Position numbers and translations under genes: made by a program. Of a stretch of 64,000 bases of DNA, positions 37,390-48,700 are shown in pieces. The first letter of the stretch is position 1. Every line of letters starts with the position of its first letter. The stretch spans positions 25,064,034-25,128,033 of the forward strand of contig NC_134829.1 in the NCBI RefSeq assembly GCF_004210375.1, given 5' to 3'. The notes below the pieces were generated by a model, which had not been told where the DNA came from, made no database searches, and saw only the letters and a list, made by a program, of their open reading frames with translations. This DNA comes from Tachypleus tridentatus (lineage: Eukaryota > Arthropoda > Merostomata > Xiphosura > Limulidae).

Positions 37390-39660
37390 AGACTTTCAGC
37401 AATTGAACAGTTGTATAATAGTAGTATTCCAAACATGTTATATTCGTCATATTCGTTATCGATAACACGTTTCGTTCAATTTTGGACCAGTTGAGACACA
37501 ACAAATAGAACAGTGGGCGGAACGCTGTTTGAATAGGTTATTTGTTATAACAACAGTAATATTAAGGTGTGAACATCTTTTAAAAACTGGCAAATCATGG
37601 TTATAATTAAATATACTTGTCAATAGGCATTAGCATTACTGCTTCTGTTGTATCCCAGCCGGTCTGAAAAGCGCTGGACTGAGAAAAACACTTCGTTGAT
37701 ACTGAATATCACCAACATAGTCTGGTTGTAATATTATTATTATTATACCCTATTATAATTAATGAAAACTCCTAAGGAACTACATAAAGAATATAGTGTT
37801 TAAAAATCTACTAGGTATGATATTAATGTCTTATGGCAAGTATAATTAATTAAAGCAAATTAATTATAATTACATTCCACGGTTTCACCGAGCGATTTCT
37901 TTATGGTTAAACATTTTTTTTATTTGCCCAAGATTCTCATTTTGATTTATTTTTATTGTTCATATTTCTCCAAACAGAAAATGCACGAGTCTAAGTATCA
38001 CGGTGCAGAAAAATTCGTATCCATTTAATTTTATTTAAAAAATACAACATTCCTTCTTTTACGTAAATTGAACACGGTTTTAATATTTAGTTTTTTGTTG
38101 TTGTTGGTAACAATATTTTGGCTAATAATTAATATAGGTTTAACTTACCAGAAATGGCTTAGTTAAGACTGATTGTAAATGTCAAACGTTTTTGAATAAA
38201 TATCAGCTTCATTGAATACAAAATGATTTTATATAAAAATTGAATTTTGTACCCTGAAGATGTTTAGTATACCTTACGTATACAATAGCCTAAAATTAAC
38301 AAATAGCAATTACTTTGTAGACAGACAGAAAGCATTTTGTTTCTAAAAATGATATCGTTTGGAGTTAAACCTAGCATGGCTTAGGCAATATACATAATAG
38401 ACGCTCAAAGTTCGTGCGACGTTAAAAAGTAGTAAAGTTAGGAGTCCAGTGTACTGATTAATAGAATTTACAGTGAAACTGTAAATTGGCGCTGTTTCTA
38501 ATATTCTGTCACACGTCCAAATGCTATAAAGCATTGGCCCATTCTTACCAAAGCTTCCAGTTTTGAAATTTTGTCAGATGAGCACGTTATGCACAATCTG
38601 CACGCGCAAAAAGTTTGAAAGATCAGGTTTTCATAACGAACCAATTTGTTTCAGCTTGAACGAACCTGTTCATTGAACATGCTTTGCATACGTAGGTTGA
38701 TCCAATGGTATGTATACGGCGAAGGCAACATTCTTGTTTTCATATTATTGGTTAAGTCGAAAAAAAACAATGAATAACGAGCATAACTGTCGTCTCGGTA
38801 ACAGCTCACACAGCTACAATTATTCTCGGTAACAGCTCACACAGCTACAATTATTCTCGATAACAGCTGAGATTTTCTACAGATGTCAGCTCAGAAGCAT
38901 TTGGTAGCTAAAAACAAAATAAAAACTCAAATATAGTAAAATTCTCATTTAGTAGGCCTAGAATGTATTATAATAATATCGATTCTTTTTTACAAAGTTC
39001 CACATTAAAAATAAGTTTGTAAGTGTATTACGTACAAGTTTCTTACATGTTATAACTTCTTGTATTAATAAAAGACAATCATTAGAGAAACATAAACTTT
39101 ATGGCACATAATTTATGTGTATATATATAATATATTTAAGTATCACAACATAACACTACCAAAAAAAAGGGGATAGTTGTTGTTTTAATAAGTATAATTA
39201 AGTTAGAATTTGGATTCGACCTAAACAAAGAATTGTTTATTCTGAACGTCCTTGAAACATAACAATTTAGGGTTTCTGGATTAATAAATCATGTTGTTGT
39301 GCAAAGATTATCTGGAAAAAATACAATTCTGCATTAAATATGAAATTAAAAACAAGATAAATGGCCACTAGTAAACAAATAGTAGAAATAGTAAACAAAA
39401 ATCCCAATAAAATCATTTAGAAACCGATTGATCAAATAATTCCATATGTATGTCTGCAGAGCGAACAGCTCTGCCATCGGCAACACAAATAACTATCAGT
39501 AAAGATGTAAACATTCAACTTTCCACAGTTGTTTTATACTTGATTTTTTAAACTACTTACACCGTTTCCCACTATAGAAAGATGTTCATTCGTCACTGCT
39601 TTTCTACTGTAAGAAGAATTTCGAGCTTAAGTCGAAACTTATGCCTCTAGGCTTACTCAC
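37390..39660. other. Intron or intergenic DNA of the SASH-like locus
   Basis: AT-rich. Holds a 31-bp tandem repeat at 38794 and nothing else recognised. It is an intron if the candidate last exon at 35966 is real. Confidence 0.5.
38794..38868 (+). repeat. 31-bp tandem repeat, about 2.4 copies
   Basis: Two identical units starting CTCGGTAACAGCTCACACAG at 38794 and 38825, followed by a partial third (CTCGATAACAGCT) at 38856. Confidence 0.95.
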
Positions 39661-39795
39661 CCTTTGTTTTTCTTGCTGCTGAAGTAAGCTGATCTGAGAT
39701 TGGTCAAGAGCTTCCGCAAGTTCATCAATACTCCTTTCGAGTTCCTTGGCATCTCTCACTGCTAAGTCCTGAGGTTTATCGTAGCATTTCCTGGA
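39661..39795 (-). CDS. SASH1: SASH-like exon 10 (coiled coil)
   Basis: After gaattctgtag, before AGG|gtgagt. Encodes 45 open codons with strong heptad character ([19 protein letters not shown], then LLQQQEKQR). Phase 0 at both ends, as required. The acceptor is only moderate. Confidence 0.65.
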
Positions 39796-42700
39796 CTACA
39801 GAATTCACAAATTTGATATTTCTTTAAGCTGGTTTACCGCCATGCTGTACTAAATGTGTTTGCATACATAAACTGTACGTTAGAGAGATCTAACATTTAC
39901 AATGAAATATTTTACATAACTGGTTTCATTGTTGATGTTTAAAGAAAGACAACAATAATTTTTATTAAAACAATTGATTTCACTTTAGCTGTGTCGAGGA
40001 AGGGCAACAATTATAGCGAAATGTTGCAGCTCTAAACAGATGAAACGCAGCAGATGAAATATAAGATATTACAATAAATAAGTTTTCAGAATAAAAGCTT
40101 CGATTTCATTTATTTTAATTGAAAACACAGTCATTTCTGCAGTAGTGTAATTTCAAGTTTTCACGTCATGTATGTATATGTGTATATATATATATACACA
40201 CGTTTGGTTTTAATTTAGTTAACAATGTATACTTTTAAAAGTTTTCCAGTAAATATGAATTTATGCTGACATCTATATTTTGCAAATTAATTAGAACTGC
40301 ATAAAACGTTCAGTAAATACAGTAGGTGAGATTTAACGTTAGGGTACTCTCACTGTAACGGTGGTTTCGGTCGTAATTTTAACAATGCCCAGTCATAACA
40401 AGATATTTATGTTAGGCCTAAATTGATACAGTACAAAATAGTCATTCTATGAGACATCAAATTATAGTAAGGCGCAAAGATGAACTACTCAACATATAAT
40501 AAAACATGCTGAGTATAAAAAACACAATTTGTTTAAATATATATAAGTATATATATATATATATAAATATGGTTACAAAACGAGAAGCTGAATTATTTAA
40601 TGATCTATGTTTTTTCGTAGTGGTGCATGTTAAGAAGATTAATAAATACAGAATGCACTGTGTTAAGTATTAGACTCTAACATATAAACCGGTCAAAAAC
40701 GATGGGGCAAGTACTATCACTCCCATCACATAGTATGCCTTAAATTAAACATTTTATAGCTAACTGAAATCAATAAAGTTTGTGAAATCATTCTTGACCA
40801 GCAGTGGTCAAGAAAAGTGGTGTTGAGGCAGTCAAATGTCGGGAACTTTCTTTGTCAATCAATCAAAACTAAGATCATTCATGAATTAATTTCGTATTCA
40901 TAGATTATTATTGGTAAAAATCACTTAGATTAACAGCTGCTGATATATAGAAAAGCTAGTGCATATTGGTAGTACTACATTTCAATAATAGCTTTTATAT
41001 CATGTCGCTTAGCAACAAAAGTACAGGGTGTTCGGAAAGTCACTGTGCAGTTTTGTAATCATATTTTATTATATTTCAGATTTTGATCCCAATATGGTTT
41101 TAACAACTGAAGAACGTGTATGGCTCGTCGAACACGTATTCCGAGAAGGTGGTAGATACACAGATGTGGTGCGACAGCGATTTCCTGAAAAATTCCCAGA
41201 TACACATCTGTTCCACATCGCAATGCAGTTCGTAACCTTGTTGATAAGTTTCAGGAAACAGGATCAGTGGATGATGCCAAACGCTGTGGAAGGCCAGCAA
41301 AGCTATCGGAGGAGAAACTGTTGGATATTTCTGACAGTGTGATGCAGAGTCCATCAAAATCATTACGAAAGTTAGCTTAGCAGCATAATATTGGTCTTAA
41401 AACTGCTTATAAGGCCGTCAGAAAGAAATTAAAGCTCTTCTAATACAAAATAATGGCGGTACAAAAACTGAAAGCAACTAATAATAAAAAACGAATACGC
41501 TATTGCAGATGGTTTAACCGATTTATCGAAGAGAATACAGCTAATGTGTTGGATGTGACCTTTTCACCGACGAAGCATGGTTCCATCTCTCGGGTCACGT
41601 TAATTCACAAAAATTCAAGATTGTGGTCATCCGATAACACCCCTACATGATTTCAACGTTGATGTGTGGGTTGCGATTTCCAGACGTCGAATTGTTGGCC
41701 CTATTTTCTTTATGAACACAATAAACAGCGAGCGCTATTGTTCGGAGATTCTTCACATCTTCATCGGTCAGATGACAAGTGATGAAATCAATTACTCATG
41801 GTTTCAACAGGATGGTGTTACTGCCCACACATCTATGCAGTTATTAAAGGAATGTTTTGGAGACCGCATTATTTCCAAAGACGTGGGGCCCCCACGCTCA
41901 CCAGATCTTAATCCACCAGACTTTTATCTATGGGAAGCAGCAAAATCTGCAGTGTATTGAGATCGTCCGCGCACGTTGGATGACTTGAAAGCAGCGATAA
42001 CAGCATTCATTCAGTTTATTTCAAGCCAGCAACTGATAGCGGTGTTTAGAAACAAAATAAGAAGGATCCAAACCTGTATTGACGCCAAGGGGTCACTTTC
42101 AACATTGTTTATAATTGTCATTCATATTTACCTCCTGTATTCTATTTTGAAACATGTCTGTTAATAAATATATAAGTGCACAGTGACTTTCCGAACACCC
42201 TGTATAATCTAATATTGTTATTAGTCTATGTACTGAAAGTATAAAGCGAATTGTATAGCCAACATAACGGGAGAAAAAATATTTGTTGATTTCTAAATTT
42301 ACAGTCTCCGTTGTTTAAAGAAATTTGTTTTTATTACAAACATTGATGATATAACAGAAAATATCGTAATTCAGAAACGATGAATCGATGATTTTACTTT
42401 CATGGTACATTTTATGCAGTTGACTCTAGGCTAGGTTATCCCACACTACGTTTTCACTTAAGGCTTATTATGCCAACACTCGCTACACTTATAAGGTTTC
42501 ATGGCACACACACTCACATCCTCCTTGCAATTCCGTCACTAAAATCGCAACGAGTAAATGCATTTTGGCTTTTATGACTCATCCTATTTTGATACATCCC
42601 GAGTGACGTTTGTTTGTTTGTTTGTTTAATTTCGCACGAATTTTATATTTTTATAAGCTTATTTCATTCTTTTTGGCATCATTTCTGTTATTTTTTGTTT

Positions 42701-45700
42701 ACTTATTTTGTCACTAGATGGAGTCAATGCTGTACAGATTGATTAGATTTACTTTGGAAATTAATTGAGAATTCTACAAGAAAAGTTTGTTTGTTTTGAA
42801 TTTTGCGCAAAGCTACTCGAGAGCTATCTGCGCTAGCCGTCCCTAATTTAGCAGTGTAAGACTAGAGGGAAAGCATCTAGTCATCACCACCCACCGCCAA
42901 CTCTTGGACTACTCTTTTACCAACAAATGGTGGGATTGACCGTAGCGTTATAACGCCCCACGGCTGAAAGGGCGAGCATGTTTGGCGCGACGGGGATGCG
43001 AACCCGCGACCCTCAGATTACGAGTCGCACGCCTTAACACGCTTGGCCATGCCGGGCCCCCGAGTGACGTGACACACACTGTTTTTTATTTTTTTTTACA
43101 TAGGTTAGATAATAATAGAAAAGTATTTTATTACAGTGTAGTTGTTATTAACTATGCATTGCCTGATAGTGGCCCTCTCCTACGGAATGACACATAGCAA
43201 TTGTAATGGCAAAGCTATTCACGATATTAAATTAGCCATCCGGTTGGCTCCACATCTCATTATTAATCTGTTAATGGAAGATGTGGAAAGTGCTTAGAAC
43301 AGAGGAGTGGAACATTTTGATTCTCTGTTTTTGATTGAATTTAACGTTTATTCTAATGAATACCTCACAGTTGGAACAAAAAAATAACATATTTTAAACT
43401 ACCCAAGTTAGCTCTCAAAGCGCTCATAATTAGAACTTACCTGATGCTGGTTGTATTCTTCTATTAGTTTGCTCGTTACAAAAGGTAACTCATTCAAGTC
43501 CTGCGAAGTATAAGGATTGCATTTTTGGAACTCATGATTTTTTCTGTGCTTTTTAATACCCCTCTTAGGAATATCGGGAGGTTCATCGGGAGTTTGGGCT
43601 TTTTTTCTGGAAACGATGGTACGTCTTTCCTTATTGGTTAATTCTGAACCGCAAGGTACTTCAGAGGATAAGTCATGAGAAACAAACGATTTTGTTTTCT
43701 CCACTGTTCTTGTAGACTTGCACAACGTTTCTTTAACTCGTGAATTCGAATTCGTGGATAAAGGACAGTAGTTCGAAAGTTGTGTGTAATTTTTTTGGCT
43801 AACAATAGTGTAATTCTCCGAATTATTTTCACTGCATGCAAACTCAGAAGAACCATTTCCTTTCGCTTCTATTCCACTCTCTAAATTTTTAATCCCCGGA
43901 GTTTTTGAGCGGCAACTATCGCCATTTCTCAATACCACATTCTTATCAATTTTTAACGTCGGTGTTTTATCATCGCGAAAAGGCCTACCATTGGCCAAGT
44001 CAGCATCGCGAGAGCAACTAATTGGAACATTGAACTTATTCACTGGATCTGTGCCAGTGTTTGAACTCCCCAATGATTTCGAAAGACAGTTTTGATCTGA
44101 CAAATAATTAGCATCTAAATCACCCTTAACGTTGGAATGACTATTGGAAACATATTCACCATTCGAAATACTTTGGTGTTCCACACAGTACACAACACCA
44201 TCGTCCTTCGTATTTTCTTCATTAACCAGGTATTCACTGCTGGTATAATATTCAGAATCACGTTCGGATTTCTCGACTTTCGCCCTCTTTTCAACGGTCA
44301 CTTTTCTTTCGGAATGGGTGGCTAGACCATGAGAACTTGCGGGAACTGTCTCTAAGAAAGCCAGTGTAAAAAGTAACCCACTTACAATCGTTAAATCAAA
44401 CGACAGTAACAAATGTCTAAACATATTTAAGATTTATTTGCAATATTCTAACTACTTGAATTTTTGAATTCTCGAAATCTGTAGTCTAAATGACAAAGCT
44501 TATATATGGAATAAATTCTGTCTGAGATTTAAATGCAAAGTTTTTAGTTTTAAAGCATAATTTTATCAATTATCTTCAGGTCATAACTTTAGCCAATATC
44601 TGTAATTTTTAACTTTGGTCAGCAACGGTCAGTTATAACTTTGGTTAGTGCGTGTTGATTATAATTTTGGTAAATAGCTTTTGTCAGTATGTATAAAGTT
44701 AGTCAGTATTTATAACCTATAGCTTTGCTATATTACAGTTTTAGTTAACACTCTTAGTATTAACATTGCTGATTCTATACTGTATATCTTCTAGATTTGT
44801 TTATTAAAAACAACAGAAGAAAAACTTAACTGTCAAAAATTATTCTCTCCATCTTATGTTTTGCCAGACAAAGACTATTCGTTTAAAATGACCCCTTGAT
44901 AATTACGTATAAGTTGTGTGCAATTATATAATCGATTTTAGCGGTATTTTCATCTTGAAACAAATACATCTAGTTCTAATACGGCACCAATCTATCGAGT
45001 GGACCTAACCCTAATTTAGAGAAAGAGAATGCCATTAGGCAAATAAACTTTCAGACTCCACAGTTTACTTCCACAACTTATAACAAAGATTCTCTGCAGC
45101 ACGTGGAAGAAAATTTAGTTTTCAGCCGCCAATTGCCCCCCCCTCTTCCCCCAATTTTGCAAATTCATTTCTAGCTTGATTTTCTTTGATCACGTGAATG
45201 GCTAGTCGCGTGCCTTAAAAAAAAGCAACAAGAAACTGCTAGCCTGCCAGAAGTTTACATCCCTGTTTGTAACTATATGTAAATTATAACTTTGATTAGT
45301 ATCCGAATATTAAACTGAGTCGACACCTAAAAACTGTAAATTACAGCTTTTTTTCAATAAGTGTAAGTTATAGTTTTTGTCAGTTACTCAAAATCACAAC
45401 TTTAACCAGTATATTTAATTGATAACTTTGATCAGTTCTGTAAATCGTAACTTCTGTCACTCTATGTTAACCTTGGTCAGTACTGTAAGTTGCAACTTTA
45501 GTCAATATGTGTAATTAATAACTTTGGTCAGTATTTGTAAATAAGCAATATCTTTGATTCGTATGTGTAATTTTAGTCGATATCTGTAGATATCTTTGGT
45601 TGTAAGCTGACAGTTATAATTTTTGTTAATATGCCTAAAACTCTGTTTGAGTAGTAGTTATTTATTTACATGAACTACGAAAAATAATACCCAATTGATC

Positions 45701-48700
45701 TAACCTATATATTCTTGGAGCACGTCTGCTGCTCGCAACAGTTTTTGCTGATGCTCTGGTTCGATGATGCCTAGTCCTTCCAAGTCTTCCAGTTCTATGT
45801 CCTTGAAACACTCCAGCTGATCGTAACCGTTCAGTACCAAAATATGTGTGTATTGCTATGAAACGAGACGAATTAGAAGTATCGACTTTGTTTTTAATTA
45901 CAAACTATTCAAGATCTCCAATGTTAATTACAACTATAAGATACAGGGAGAGTGTATTGACATTACAGTACTTCAGTACTGGATAATATGTTGTCTACAC
46001 ATTCCTCCCAATGGTAGAGCGGTATGTCTGTGAATTTAACAACAGTTAAAACCAAGTTCCGATACCCATGGTGGTCAGAGCTCAGATAGCTGATTGTACA
46101 GTTTTGTGCTTAATTTCAAACAAACTGTCTAAAAAAACAAACTTAAAAATAAGTCTCAGGGTTTAACAACAGCTTTACTTCTCTGTTACTTCATAACAAC
46201 TATAGCTAAAATCCCTATGTTACCCCAGAATTTTAGGAGTGAGAAATATTGTATAAATATAATTCATATCTTTCAGTTAATATAATTTAATCAAATAAAC
46301 TGCAAAATGATAAAAATGTGCAGCAATTGTAATATTAATACTTTTAATTACAGTGTTTTTCAAGACTTTCATCTAGTCTGATTTTTGAAAACATAAGTTC
46401 CTGACAGAATTCTTTACAATAAACGGAATAAATCCACTTTATGGAACAATAAATGGAACAATGAATTTAACTTTCAAATAACTTATAGAGATTGGTGGCG
46501 CTACATTTAAGAAAATATGAAATATGATTCTTTAATATCGTAAGTACCCAAGAAGCTTAGAATTAAAAAACTAAAAATGGTATAACGAAGTTCAAAATTA
46601 CAATAGAAACTAAACATGATAAAACTTCTAAACACCATAACACGGTTAATAGAAACTAAACATGATAAAGCTTCTAAACACCATAACACGGTTAATAGAA
46701 ACTAAACATGATAAAGCTTCTAAACACCATAACACGGTTAAAGCTCATACATTATATAACTGAAATACTGACAAAGATTAGAACCATTACCATAATATTT
46801 CAATAGCAATTAATTTATACTCATTTCTGATCAGAGCCTGCTACCCACGTAAACTAAAAACCAAGCCGGTGATGACTATAGCTAATTAAATATACTTTTT
46901 GTTTGTTTATTAGGATTAGAATTCACTGTTTTATCAGTTGAATATAATAGCTGTTAACGACATATGTGGTCGTAAATCCAATAATATCTCATGAGGTTCG
47001 GCCAGCTTAATATTAGACAAACATGTGAAAATGCCTCTTAGAGAACATGAACGAATTGGAGAAATATATAAAAAACGACTACAGTTTGATAGTTTTATCT
47101 TTTGTAAAGTGAATTTTTGAGTAGTTTAAAAGATAATCATTAAAATAGTGTTCTAGATAAATCAGCCAATACAGTGCATGATAACAAGAACTACTATATA
47201 AAGTACATGGAAGATCACAATGCAAGTTCCATTGTTTTTAAATAATATACGTAGCTTGCAAAAAACACCAAAAAATATACCATACTCTTCAATTTATCTA
47301 CTAAGACGATATACTTTTCTAGAACCAAAATCTAGCATTGTTCTAAGTTGTACCTGTAATCCAATCATATTTAAAATATCTTCTAAGCTTTGTGGCTTCA
47401 GCACAGCAAGAGAATCTAACTGTGGACTTCTTTTCAAGCAACGCTGGCGACTTCTTTTCTCTCCTTGTATTTCTTGAACGTTGATAAACTTGAAACTGCC
47501 AAACCGCCCCTGTATGGTACCAACCCAGATTCCTGTGTTGTATTTGGCTATGATGTCAACAATGTCACCTTTCTGGAAAGAGAGACGCACGCGATCTTAG
47601 TAACTTTGAGGGCGTTACACAAATAAATGAGAATAAACATGATAAAGTGAAAGTTTCTTATAATTTTTGTCACTAGGTGCCTCTCGGAAGGTAAAACCAT
47701 TTCGGCACATTTTTATATATATTTGACTGTGACTGGCAGTGATTCACCATCCAATGAGTCACCGATTGCAAAGAGAGGGAAGAAAGAAACATCTGTCTGT
47801 CTATCTACAGCTATGCAAAATGATGAAGAAACTGAAAACACTGAACCTTAAATGCAAGGGCATCCCTGTCATATGGACTCGGCGTATAGTCAACCAAAGC
47901 ACGTGCTTGACCCAAAATAGGCCCGGAATATGGGGTTTCTTCATTTTCTCCCACAGATGTGATACTGACGTTACCGCTAGAGGGCGACTGTGCTTTTAGA
48001 CCTAAAGTATTTAACATAATGAGTATTTTGTAAATCTTATTTTTTTCACATATCACTTTGAATATTTTTAAAAGTCTTAATCCTTTACGAGAGTAATTTT
48101 CTTATTTGTGGCGTTAGATGTCACTGTAATTAACAAATAATAGTATTAGTCCATCCTACTAACAAATAATTAAATTCTGTTTTCCAACGTTCATATATAA
48201 ATAAACTTGTATTTAAAAGATATTTTGAAAAGCAATTTAATGTTGTTTTTTATGATGGATGTCCATTTGCGGTTTTTAAATAGCTTTCAAATAAATAAAT
48301 AAACTCACATAATATCTTTTAATAATTCAATATTTTACAAATTATAGTGAATGTTTACTTCTAACTTTTAAATAGTTGTAGAAAAGATAAAAAAGAAACA
48401 GATATAATTGTATCAAACACAGAAAAACAGAAACTTTTAATTTATAAAATTTTAAACTTTCTTTTTCAAAAATGAAAGAAATTTAACAAACTTTCAAAAA
48501 CTAGATGTCGTTGAATTTTATCATAGGTTTAAAAGGTTAATTACATGAACCACACGAAGTTTTAAATAAAATTACGTTTTACTTTTTTTTTTTTTTTGCC
48601 GTTTGACGAAAAAGCAAAATATCAAATCGTTGATAAAAACGTTTGTTTTTTTTTTTTCTTCTAGTAAATAGTTATGTTTACTTACTGGAACTGTTAATGC

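Noticed and set aside
43408..43440. SASH-like protein ending at the stop after ...NQHQ
   Set aside because: A strong donor (CAG|gtaagt) precedes it and a phase-compatible exon follows at 39795; kept only as an alternative end.
44137..44325. Plus-strand ORF
   Set aside because: Shadow of the open minus-strand SASH-like exon 9.
46602..46739. Could be taken for a CRISPR array
   Set aside because: Units are directly adjacent with no spacers and the window is animal nuclear DNA.
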